Positions 1-5,036 of a stretch of 5,663 nucleotides of DNA are shown here, in pieces (the stretch's first letter is position 1; every line of letters begins with the position of its first letter). The DNA comes from Pseudomonadota bacterium (GTDB lineage: Bacteria; Pseudomonadota; Gammaproteobacteria; Pseudomonadales; Halieaceae), in the NCBI GenBank assembly GCA_030591305.1, contig JAUVBI010000206.1, positions 1-5,663 of the forward strand. Reading direction: 5' to 3'. The translations under genes and the position numbers were made by a program. The notes beneath the pieces were generated by a model, which was not told where the DNA came from, searched no databases, and saw nothing but the letters and a program-made list of their open reading frames with translations.

Positions 1-265
1 CAGACATAAATCTTCCGGGAATAAAAGATTGCCCCACTTCTATCAAGCCGCTATAGACCACGATACCGAGGCACACAAATAAATAGGCCCTGTGGCTTCC
101 GCTGATTCCAAAACCCAGTATCGCAAATAAACCATAGGTCAGAAAATGTAGCAGCTTATCCCAGCCTTCCATCGGCACACTGCTCCCGGGTGATAGAGAT
201 ACCAGGCTTACAAAGAGCGCGTAGAAAACAAAAATTGCTATTTTCACTGAACTTCTTATTTCCAT
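1..265 (-). CDS. VanZ-like membrane protein, 5' part only
   Basis: The ATG at 265-263 opens a frame of 88 codons that stays open to the left edge, so the C-terminus is missing. What is visible is a hydrophobic segment at residues about 8-26, the motif DKLLHF at 36-41 followed by Y43 and a second hydrophobic stretch to about 54, then a third at about 60-76. The last of these leads into E76, Q79 and PGR at 83-85. This DK..HF..Y then E..Q....R pattern is what I know from the VanZ-like family, named after the teicoplanin-resistance accessory protein VanZ. Most chromosomal members have no known function, and glycopeptide resistance should not be inferred. It lies 24 bp after the DUF2164 gene on the same strand. 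No good Shine-Dalgarno sequence precedes the ATG, but no alternative start is in frame before an upstream stop. Family call fairly sure, function unknown. Confidence 0.8.
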   Translation of the reverse strand, partial: MEIRSSVKIAIFVFYALFVSLVSLSPGSSVPMEGWDKLLHFLTYGLFAILGFGISGSHRAYLFVCLGIVVYSGLIEVGQSFIPGRFMS

Positions 266-289
266 TTGTCGCTTAACACTTAGTGATAA

Positions 290-547
290 TTATACATTGC
301 GGAAGCCCGTGGGCTTTTCTATCGCGTAAAAAGCATCACTTATATCTTCCACCTTGCTGGTGATAATGCTCTGGGCATCACTCAGGCCTCTGTTGTAATA
401 AAAGGCACCAATCTCCGTGGAAATAAAGTCCAGAAAGAACTCACAATCGAACCGGCCAACCTCCTGCCCCAGTTCTTTATCAAAATAGGATTGCAGCTTT
501 TCCACCAGGATGGATTTTTCTTCTTTGGTAAATTCAATGTCAGACAT
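290..547 (-). CDS. DUF2164 family protein
   Basis: This is a complete 85-residue protein with no signal peptide or membrane segment, probably cytosolic and mostly helical. The N-terminal half (EFTKEEKSILVEKLQSYF, residues 5-22) is charged and amphipathic. It is followed by ELGQEVGRFDCEFFLDF at 25-41, then the hallmark EIGAFYYNRGLSDAQ at 45-59. The pattern of E-G..D...LDF, IG..YYN.G..DA matches DUF2164 as I know it, and the length is normal for that family. No biochemical function is established. The ATG at 547-545 has only a purine-rich stretch (GAAGAAA) upstream as a ribosome binding site. It is followed after 24 bp by the VanZ-like gene, which suggests the two are cotranscribed, and it sits 185 bp after the lactonase gene. 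Its link to the lactonase is doubtful. Confidence 0.85.
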   Translation of the reverse strand: MSDIEFTKEEKSILVEKLQSYFDKELGQEVGRFDCEFFLDFISTEIGAFYYNRGLSDAQSIITSKVEDISDAFYAIEKPTGFRNV

Positions 548-732
548 AGTTTTTCTTCGCTGGATAGCGGATGCCCACAGGAGAACCGCGCCTTGGCATA
601 ATCAATCAAATGCGTTCAGTTTACAGACCGAGCACGTCAGGTGATGCATAGTACCTAAACAGCCGGGGAGAATCAGGAATAATCCCACATGAACTGATTA
701 CAGCCGCGCAGGATTCAAGCTGGGTATATGGC
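548..732. other. intergenic gap, no gene seen
   Basis: This 185-bp gap lies between the lactonase stop and the DUF2164 start. I see no RNA gene, no protein with family resemblance and no GC-rich stem followed by a T-run that would terminate the lactonase message on the minus strand. A TACTAT hexamer (minus strand, 648-653) could be a -10 element for DUF2164, but it lacks a recognisable -35. It remains unclear whether the lactonase, DUF2164 and VanZ-like genes form one transcript. Confidence 0.6.
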
Positions 733-1605
733 CTAGGGACACCCGGCCCCGGCCACATCAACCCTGGCGATTTCAATTTTTCCCATAGCCTCGGCCGATG
801 CAATGCCTTTGTCCGAGCTCTGGGCGGTTACCATATGCAGGGTACGGCCATCCTCACCGCCCAACATACAGGCAAAACAGGGTTGACTGGTTTCCACGCT
901 CTGTAGTATCTCTCCCCCCTGGGCCAGCAACACACATTCTGCGGCCAGCGCATTGGCTACCCAGACATTACCCGCTTCATCCAGGCAGATACCATCCGGG
1001 GCCCGCATGCCGACCTCGGCCCAGACCCGTCGATTGAACAAGCTGCCGTCAGCTTCTATATCGAAGGCTGTGAGGCACATGGAGAGTGTCTCCGCGACAA
1101 TCAGGGTCTTGCCATCGGGTGTAATAACAGTGCCATTGGGAAAATGCATATCGGGAGACGCCAGGTGGACACTGCCATCGGGGTCTACACGCACCAGGTT
1201 TGTCGCGGGGTGACTGGCCAGGGCGTCTTCAACACCTTTTTCTTTAATCAGGGCATCCAGGTCAAAACCAAAGTTACCGACCCAGGCCCGACCCAACGTA
1301 TCAACAACCATGTCATTGCACAGGTGCGCGGAATATTCAGACAAGTCAGCGTGAACCTTGAGGCCGTCGTCATCTTGGCGAAGTAGCTTCATTTCTGCCA
1401 TGGATACAAGCAGCAGGCGACCGTCGGGCAACCAACCCAGACCCGAGGGCTGATCGTCGATTTCCAGCTCGGTCCGCTGAACACCGTCGGCGCCCACTGA
1501 TTTCACTGCATGCGCATAAAAATCACTGAACCACAGCCGCCCCTCGTGCCAACGCGGGCCCTCACCAAAATACAAGCCCTGCGTGAGTACCGTTGATACC
1601 GCCAT
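733..1605 (-). CDS. SMP-30/gluconolactonase/LRE family lactonase
   Basis: This 290-residue protein has the usual length of the SMP-30/gluconolactonase family, six-bladed beta-propellers that use a divalent metal to hydrolyse sugar lactones or related esters. The repeated blade pattern is visible: EGPRW at 15-19, LWFSDF at 24-29, SGLGWLPDGRLLLV at 54-67, NDMVVDTLGRAWVGN at 97-111, FPNGTVITPDGKTLIVAET at 155-173, APDGICLDEAGNVWVAN at 202-218, and PCFACMLGGEDGRTLHM at 242-258. Likely metal and substrate ligands are E15, N97 (or the adjacent D98), N157 and D204, by analogy with human SMP-30 Glu18, Asn103, Asn154 and Asp204. No signal peptide is seen, so it is probably cytosolic. The start is secured by AGGAG seven bases before the ATG. 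The true substrate cannot be told from sequence. Alternatives in the family include arylesterase- and drp35-like lactonases. It lies just after the alpha operon terminator and probably has its own promoter. Confidence 0.92.
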   Translation of the reverse strand: MAVSTVLTQGLYFGEGPRWHEGRLWFSDFYAHAVKSVGADGVQRTELEIDDQPSGLGWLPDGRLLLVSMAEMKLLRQDDDGLKVHADLSEYSAHLCNDMVVDTLGRAWVGNFGFDLDALIKEKGVEDALASHPATNLVRVDPDGSVHLASPDMHFPNGTVITPDGKTLIVAETLSMCLTAFDIEADGSLFNRRVWAEVGMRAPDGICLDEAGNVWVANALAAECVLLAQGGEILQSVETSQPCFACMLGGEDGRTLHMVTAQSSDKGIASAEAMGKIEIARVDVAGAGCP

Positions 1606-1613
1606 CTCTTATC

Positions 1614-1618
1614 TCCTT
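1614..1618 (-). promoter_or_regulatory. strong Shine-Dalgarno of the lactonase gene
   Basis: On the minus strand AGGAG is followed by ATAAGAG, then the ATG. The spacing of about seven bases is ideal and fixes the start of the lactonase. Confidence 0.75.
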
Positions 1619-1620
1619 AC

Positions 1621-1637
1621 CTTGTCAGGCAGACAAG
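1621..1637. promoter_or_regulatory. inverted repeat, possible operator of the lactonase gene
   Basis: Perfect 6-bp arms CTTGTC and GACAAG flank a 5-bp centre (AGGCA), ending 16 bp upstream of the lactonase start codon. It overlaps the candidate -10 and start-site region. The size and symmetry are typical of a binding site for a dimeric repressor, but it could equally be a 5'-UTR hairpin. No regulator gene is in the window, so the assignment is inference. Confidence 0.35.
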
Positions 1638-1664
1638 ACTAGCAGACACAAAAAAGCCGGGCAA
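1636..1664 (-). promoter_or_regulatory. weak candidate promoter of the lactonase gene
   Basis: On the minus strand TTGCCC (1664-1659) and TAGTCT (1641-1636) are separated by exactly 17 bp. The matches to consensus are modest (4 of 6 and 3 of 6). The -35 element would lie inside the rplQ terminator stem-loop. It is the best candidate because only about 50 bp separate the terminator from the start codon. Low confidence. Confidence 0.25.
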
Positions 1665-1674
1665 ACCCGGCTCC
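1648..1674 (-). terminator. intrinsic terminator of the alpha operon
   Basis: Reading the minus strand, GCCGGG, loop TTTG and CCCGGC (1671-1656) form a perfect 6-bp GC stem followed at once by six T residues and then GTG. This is a textbook rho-independent terminator, 30 bp after the rplQ stop. A-rich bases before the stem can pair with the T-run and lengthen it. On the plus strand the following sequence is less T-rich, and no plus-strand gene needs it. Confidence 0.92.
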
Positions 1675-1681
1675 TTTTTAA

Positions 1682-1699
1682 TCACGCGGTACGGCGTGA
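1682..1699 (-). repeat. small inverted repeat after rplQ
   Basis: The arms TCACGC and GCGTGA enclose six bases immediately after the rplQ stop codon and before the terminator. It could form a second short hairpin that protects or pauses the transcript end. There is no T-run, so it is not a terminator by itself. Confidence 0.4.
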
Positions 1700-1700
1700 C

Positions 1701-2090
1701 TTAATCTTCATCATCCTCGATAAGATCGGGCTGCGGGCGGTCAACCAGCTCAACGTAGGCCATCTGGGCCTTATCACCGGTACGCAGGCCGCACTTCAGG
1801 ATACGGATGTATCCACCGGGGCGCTCCTGGTAACGTGGGCCAAGCTCGTTGAACAACTTGCCGACAGCCGCTTTGTCGCGCAGGCGATCAAAGGCCAGTC
1901 GACGATTGGCTACGCTGTCATTTTTAGACAGTGTAATCAGAGGCTCGGCGTAACCGCGCAGCTCCTTGGCCTTGGGCAGGGTTGTCTTGATCAGCTCATG
2001 CTCTACCAATGAGGCAGTCATGTTACGGAACATGGCCTTGCGGTGAGAACTATTTCTGTTTAACTGACGTCCACTATGACGATGGCGCAT
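1701..2090 (-). CDS. rplQ: 50S ribosomal protein L17 (bL17)
   Basis: This is a 129-residue protein of normal bL17 length (127 in E. coli). The diagnostic N-terminus [17 protein letters not shown], then AMFRNM at 19-24, is nearly identical to E. coli L17. [35 protein letters not shown] and [14 protein letters not shown] follow in the family order. L17 is a bacteria-specific 50S protein near the polypeptide exit tunnel. The acidic tail (DLIEDDED) is the variable part of the family. As usual it is the last gene of the alpha operon, 55 bp after rpoA, and is followed by the terminator. AGGA motifs lie just upstream of the ATG, the nearest quite close to it. Confidence 0.98.
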   Translation of the reverse strand: MRHRHSGRQLNRNSSHRKAMFRNMTASLVEHELIKTTLPKAKELRGYAEPLITLSKNDSVANRRLAFDRLRDKAAVGKLFNELGPRYQERPGGYIRILKCGLRTGDKAQMAYVELVDRPQPDLIEDDED

Positions 2091-2145
2091 TTTCCTAATC
2101 CTATTCTTGCTGTGCCACTAGAGCACGGTGTCGGTTAATCGTGTG

Positions 2146-3150
2146 TTAAATACTCAACACTCGATCATCATTTTTCAAGCTGGCAGGTGGCCAGTTGTCC
2201 AGGCGCATGCCCAGTGACAAACCACGTGAAGCGAGTACGTCTTTTATTTCTGTCAGCGACTTTTTACCCAGGTTAGGAGTCTTCAGCAACTCCACTTCTG
2301 TGCGTTGTACCAGATCGCCGATGTAGTAAATATTTTCTGCTTTCAGGCAGTTTGCAGAACGAACGGTTAGCTCCAGATCGTCTACAGGACGCAGCAGGAT
2401 AGGATCGACTTCGTCTTCCTCTTCTGCGGCTTCCGACTCACCTTCGCTCTCCAGGTCTACAAACACAGCCAATTGCTGTTGCAGGATAGTCGCGGCGCGA
2501 CGGATAGCTTCTTCTGGGTCTATGGTGCCGTTGGTTTCCAGATCGAGAACCAGCTTGTCCAGGTCGGTGCGTTGCTCAACCCGGGCGGACTCTACAACAT
2601 AGGAGACGCGGTGTACCGGAGAGAATGTCGCGTCCAGTTGCAGACGGCCTATAGAGCGGGATTCCTCTTCGGGATCCTGCCTTGAATCGGCGGGTGAATA
2701 ACCGCGACCTCTGGCCACAGTCAAACGGATGTTAATTTCAGCATTGCTATTCAAATGGCAAATTACATGTTCCGGATTGCGAATTTCGATATCGTGATCG
2801 ACCTGTATGTCGCCAGCAGTAACCGGACCGCCGCCCTTCTTGCTCAGGGTTAGCTCAGCTACATCCTTGCCTTCCATTACCAGGGCAACGCCCTTCAGGT
2901 TCAACAGGATTTCAATAACATCTTCCTGTACGCCTTCAATGGCACTGTACTCATGCAATACACCGTCAATCTCGACTTCGGTGATAGCACAGCCAGGCAT
3001 GGATGACAGCAGGATTCTACGCAAGGCATTACCCAAGGTGTGGCCAAAACCACGTTCCAGGGGCTCCAGGGTTACCTGGGCGCGCGTGCTGTGCTTGTCT
3101 TCTACACTGATAACGCGCGGGGTCAAAAATTCGTTTACTGCACTCTGCAT
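2146..3150 (-). CDS. rpoA: RNA polymerase alpha subunit
   Basis: This is a complete 334-residue alpha subunit (329 in E. coli). The N-terminal domain (1 to about 233) carries [23 protein letters not shown] at 28-50, with R44-R45 at the dimer and core-assembly surface. [33 protein letters not shown] and other core contacts follow. A flexible linker (about 234-249) leads to the C-terminal domain. There [18 protein letters not shown] contains R264, the counterpart of E. coli R265 that binds UP-element DNA, followed by [13 protein letters not shown] at 291-303. The linker is strikingly acidic, and the C-terminus extends beyond WPPAS by about six residues more than in E. coli. The ATG has AGGTG five bases upstream. 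It sits between rpsD (66-bp gap) and rplQ in the conserved alpha operon. Confidence 0.98.
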   Translation of the reverse strand: MQSAVNEFLTPRVISVEDKHSTRAQVTLEPLERGFGHTLGNALRRILLSSMPGCAITEVEIDGVLHEYSAIEGVQEDVIEILLNLKGVALVMEGKDVAELTLSKKGGGPVTAGDIQVDHDIEIRNPEHVICHLNSNAEINIRLTVARGRGYSPADSRQDPEEESRSIGRLQLDATFSPVHRVSYVVESARVEQRTDLDKLVLDLETNGTIDPEEAIRRAATILQQQLAVFVDLESEGESEAAEEEDEVDPILLRPVDDLELTVRSANCLKAENIYYIGDLVQRTEVELLKTPNLGKKSLTEIKDVLASRGLSLGMRLDNWPPASLKNDDRVLSI

Positions 3151-3162
3151 TTGGGCACCTGT

Positions 3163-3183
3163 ACTTATGTATTAACTATAAGT
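3163..3183 (-). repeat. AT-rich inverted repeat between rpsD and rpoA
   Basis: The perfect arms ACTTAT and ATAAGT enclose nine bases in the rpsD-rpoA spacer, ending 13 bp before the rpoA start. In the message it could form a weak hairpin close to the rpoA ribosome binding site. There is no T-run. Role unknown. Confidence 0.4.
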
Positions 3184-3197
3184 TCTCTGTGGGTTAG

Positions 3198-3220
3198 GTA
3201 ATCCGGTAACTATGGATTAC
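3198..3220 (-). repeat. hairpin over the rpsD stop codon
   Basis: The perfect 7-bp arms GTAATCC and GGATTAC, with a nine-base loop, place the rpsD stop codon inside the stem. No T-run follows, so this is not an intrinsic terminator. It may stabilise the message or affect the relative output of rpsD and rpoA. Inference only. Confidence 0.4.
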
Positions 3221-3837
3221 TTGGAGTAAAGTTCCACAATCAAGTTTTCATTGATCTCGGAAGACAGGTCCTGACGGTCAGGCACTGACTTGAATACCCC
3301 TTCCAGCTTTTCATTGTTAACTTCGATCCACTCGGGCTCGCCACGCTGGGCAGCCAAAGCCAGGGAAGACTGTACACGCAGTTGCTTCTTGGCCTTCTCA
3401 CGCAGGGAGACGGTATCGCCAGCCTGCACCTGGTAAGAGGCGATGTTTACCACAACGCCATTTACCATAATGGCTTTATGGGAGACCATTTGACGTGCCT
3501 CTGCACGTGTAGAGCCAAAGCCCATACGGTACACCACGTTGTCCAGCCGACTTTCCAGCAATTGCAGCAGGTTTTCACCGGTCGCACCTTTGAGGCGGGC
3601 TGCTTCTTTGTAGTAGTTGCGGAATTGCTTTTCCAGTACACCGTAAATACGACGTACTTTCTGCTTTTCACGCAGCTGTACACCGTAATCGGACAGGCGG
3701 CTGCGACGTGCGCCGTGCTGGCCTGGGATGGTTTCTAATTTACACTTGCTTTCCAGTGAACGCACTCCGCTCTTCAGGAACAGGTCTGTTCCCTCACGAC
3801 GGGAGAGCTTGCACTTGGGTCCAATATATCGAGCCAT
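3217..3837 (-). CDS. rpsD: 30S ribosomal protein S4 (uS4)
   Basis: The 206-residue protein equals the E. coli S4 length. It begins [20 protein letters not shown] and contains [32 protein letters not shown] at about 42-73. The S4 RNA-binding domain follows at about 95-160 ([35 protein letters not shown]), and it ends [13 protein letters not shown]4 is a primary 16S rRNA binder that nucleates 30S assembly. In E. coli it also represses the alpha operon by binding the rpsM leader. The open frame extends 25 codons further upstream into rpsK. The true start is the ATG at 3837-3835, because MARYIGP is the universal N-terminus and AGGAAG lies seven bases before it. It carries only C9 and C32, so it is the zinc-free form. 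The gap to rpsK is 19 bp and to rpoA 66 bp. Confidence 0.98.
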   Translation of the reverse strand: MARYIGPKCKLSRREGTDLFLKSGVRSLESKCKLETIPGQHGARRSRLSDYGVQLREKQKVRRIYGVLEKQFRNYYKEAARLKGATGENLLQLLESRLDNVVYRMGFGSTRAEARQMVSHKAIMVNGVVVNIASYQVQAGDTVSLREKAKKQLRVQSSLALAAQRGEPEWIEVNNEKLEGVFKSVPDRQDLSSEINENLIVELYSK

Positions 3838-3856
3838 GTCAATTCTTCCTGTAGTG

Positions 3857-4249
3857 TTATACGCGACGTTTTTTGGGTGGGCGACAGCCGTTATGCGGGA
3901 TAGGCGTAACATCTGTGATATTGCTGATTTTGTAGCCGCAGGAATTCAGTGCACGAACAGCGGATTCGCGACCTGGGCCGGGGCCCTTGACCTGTACGTC
4001 CAGGTTCTTCAGTCCGTATTCCTTGGCAGCTTCACCGGCGCGCTCTGCTGCAACCTGGGCGGCAAAGGGTGTGCTCTTACGAGAACCGCGGAAGCCTGAG
4101 CCACCTGCAGTTGCCCAGCTCAGGGTGTTGCCCTGGCGATCGGTGATGGTAATGATGGTGTTATTGAAGGATGCGTGAATATGTGCAATTCCATCGACAA
4201 CCGTCTTGGTGATCTTTTTACGAGTGCTTTTAGCACCTGGCTTAGCCAT
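3857..4249 (-). CDS. rpsK: 30S ribosomal protein S11 (uS11)
   Basis: This is a 130-residue protein of normal length for S11, a component of the 30S platform near the mRNA exit and the Shine-Dalgarno helix. Diagnostic stretches are [22 protein letters not shown] at 20-41, [16 protein letters not shown] at 50-65, [15 protein letters not shown] at 87-101, and the C-terminus [20 protein letters not shown] at 111-130. The N120-G121 pair corresponds to the site where E. coli S11 carries isoaspartate. The ATG is supported by the conserved N-terminus, but the upstream ribosome binding site is weak (GGGA followed by an A-run, at long spacing). The spacer from rpsM is unusually long at 130 bp, whereas rpsD follows after 19 bp. 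Confidence 0.98.
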   Translation of the reverse strand: MAKPGAKSTRKKITKTVVDGIAHIHASFNNTIITITDRQGNTLSWATAGGSGFRGSRKSTPFAAQVAAERAGEAAKEYGLKNLDVQVKGPGPGRESAVRALNSCGYKISNITDVTPIPHNGCRPPKKRRV

Positions 4250-4276
4250 AATTTTTTTCCCAATTTAATATCAACA

Positions 4277-4292
4277 CTGCACTTGGGTGCAG
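4277..4292 (-). repeat. perfect hairpin in the rpsM-rpsK spacer
   Basis: On the minus strand CTGCAC, loop CCAA and GTGCAG form a perfect 6-bp stem with a four-base loop, 27 bp before the rpsK start. The downstream sequence is AT-rich but has no T-run directly after the stem, so it does not look like a terminator. It could influence rpsK translation or be an RNA-processing signal. Inference only. Confidence 0.45.
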
Positions 4293-4362
4293 CTACACTA
4301 AAAATGATTCGCCTTATCTGTCTCTGCTCTTAAGTCCCTCCGATTAAACAGCGGGGCTGATA

Positions 4363-4378
4363 AAGAGCTGAAGAGCTG
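4363..4378. repeat. 8-bp tandem repeat after the rpsM stop
   Basis: AAGAGCTG occurs twice head to tail on the plus strand, directly beyond the rpsM stop codon. A short CAGC-GGG-GCTG inverted repeat lies at 4349-4359 beside it. It is probably a slippage product that helps explain the enlarged rpsM-rpsK spacer. Confidence 0.5.
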
Positions 4379-4379
4379 A

Positions 4380-4736
4380 TTACCTGCGAATCGGCTTGCG
4401 CGGCCCCTTGCGGGTACGGGCGTTGGTCTTGGTGCGTTGACCACGTAACGGCAGGTTACGGCGATGACGAATACCACGATTACAACCCAGGTCCATCAAA
4501 CGCTTGATGTTCATGGACACTTCGCGCCGAAGGTCACCCTCTACATTCAGTTCACTCACTGAGGTACGCAGTGAATCCAGTTCGGCTTCGGTCAATTCGC
4601 CAATTTTGGCACTTTCCGCTACGCCTGTAGCAGCACACAGCTTTTGTGCCTGAGTGTGGCCTACACCGAAAATGTAGGTCAATGAGATAACAGCATGCTT
4701 GTTATCAGGTATGTTGACGCCGGCAATACGAGCCAT
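4380..4736 (-). CDS. rpsM: 30S ribosomal protein S13 (uS13)
   Basis: This 118-residue protein matches the E. coli length. The N-terminus [26 protein letters not shown] (1-26) and the helical region to about residue 80 are typical. The basic C-terminal part [25 protein letters not shown] at 87-111 is the family signature. S13 sits in the 30S head, forms intersubunit bridges and its basic tail contacts the P-site tRNA. GGAGA lies seven bases before the ATG. It is the first gene of the alpha operon, 147 bp after rpmJ, and that gap holds the predicted operon promoter and a leader hairpin. Confidence 0.98.
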   Translation of the reverse strand: MARIAGVNIPDNKHAVISLTYIFGVGHTQAQKLCAATGVAESAKIGELTEAELDSLRTSVSELNVEGDLRREVSMNIKRLMDLGCNRGIRHRRNLPLRGQRTKTNARTRKGPRKPIRR

Positions 4737-4764
4737 CCAACTTTCTCCAATTACTTACTTAAAA

Positions 4765-4792
4765 TTCGCAAGAACAGCGAGCAGCCCGCGAA
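4765..4792 (-). promoter_or_regulatory. leader hairpin upstream of rpsM, possible S4 target
   Basis: The arms TTCGC and GCGAA close an 18-base interior. An alternative inner pairing, GCGGG with CTCGC around a three-base loop, is also possible. It lies in the predicted 5' leader of about 59 bases, between promoter and rpsM ribosome binding site. In E. coli the rpsM leader folds into a pseudoknot bound by S4, which represses the operon. Here only the position agrees. I cannot show a homologous pseudoknot by eye. Confidence 0.4.
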
Positions 4793-4801
4793 AGGCGCAG
4801 C

Positions 4802-4830
4802 ATTCTAGCGATATCATTACTAAAAATCAA
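4802..4830 (-). promoter_or_regulatory. sigma-70 promoter of the alpha operon
   Basis: On the minus strand TTGATT (4830-4825) and TAGAAT (4807-4802) are separated by exactly 17 bp. They match the consensus at 4 of 6 and 5 of 6. The bases after the -10 (GCTGCGCC) form a GC-rich discriminator, a feature of stringently controlled ribosomal promoters. The predicted start is near 4795, about 59 bases before rpsM, where the E. coli alpha operon promoter also lies relative to its genes. Confidence 0.7.
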
Positions 4831-4859
4831 CTGTACAAGTGCCAAACCAGGGGGTCGCC

Positions 4860-4873
4860 AACTGTATACAGTT
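4860..4873. promoter_or_regulatory. perfect 14-bp palindrome between rpmJ and rpsM
   Basis: AACTGTATACAGTT is a perfect palindrome 30 bp upstream of the -35 element and 10 bp after the rpmJ stop. It could be a dimeric regulator site, or in RNA a 5-bp stem with a TATA loop at the end of the spc transcript. There is no T-run, so a terminator is unlikely. Confidence 0.4.
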
Positions 4874-4883
4874 CACTCAACTG

Positions 4884-5000
4884 TTAACCCTGACGCTGTT
4901 TGTGGCGAGGATCTGATTCACAAATCACTCTTACCACGCCCTTGCGACGGACTATTTTGCAGTTTCTGCAAATTTTCTTTACCGATGCACGTACTTTCAT
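4884..5000 (-). CDS. rpmJ: 50S ribosomal protein L36 (bL36), zinc form
   Basis: This small gene encodes 38 residues, identical in length to E. coli L36 and very similar throughout: [15 protein letters not shown], then [17 protein letters not shown]11, C14, C27 and H33 are the complete zinc-ribbon ligand set, so this is the zinc-binding (C+) paralogue rather than a zinc-independent one. L36 binds 23S rRNA in the 50S subunit. GGAGA lies seven bases before the ATG. It follows secY after 36 bp and closes the spc operon, as in other gammaproteobacteria. No intrinsic terminator is visible after it, so some transcription may run on into the alpha operon. Confidence 0.97.
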   Translation of the reverse strand: MKVRASVKKICRNCKIVRRKGVVRVICESDPRHKQRQG

Positions 5001-5036
5001 GTCTCTATCTCCGAAATACCGATAGGCCTTCAGGCG

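Noticed and set aside
289..294. Perfect TATAAT on the minus strand before the VanZ-like gene
   Set aside because: No -35 element exists at 16-18 bp spacing (AAGCCC, AAAGCC and AAAAGC) and it overlaps the DUF2164 stop. Probably chance in AT-rich DNA.
303..316. AAGCCC/GGGCTT inverted repeat, followed on the plus strand by TTCT, resembling a terminator
   Set aside because: It lies within the DUF2164 coding sequence and there is no plus-strand gene to terminate. The T-run is too short.
382..803. Small open frames at 382-609 and 621-803 on the minus strand
   Set aside because: They overlap the DUF2164 and lactonase genes in other frames and have compositionally odd proteins with no family resemblance.
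1593..2012. 139-codon plus-strand open frame opposite rplQ
   Set aside because: It is antisense to a well-supported ribosomal gene, has no ribosome binding site and no family motif.
3838..3912. 25-codon upstream extension of the rpsD frame
   Set aside because: It overlaps the end of rpsK. The universal S4 N-terminus and a Shine-Dalgarno sequence place the start at 3837.
2807..4178. Several plus-strand frames of 63-123 codons opposite rpoA, rpsD and rpsK
   Set aside because: All are antisense shadows of highly conserved genes and show no domain or gene context.
4860..4873. LexA (SOS) box resemblance of AACTGTATACAGTT
   Set aside because: The LexA site needs CTG and CAG ten bases apart. Here only four bases separate them, so the half-sites are wrongly spaced.
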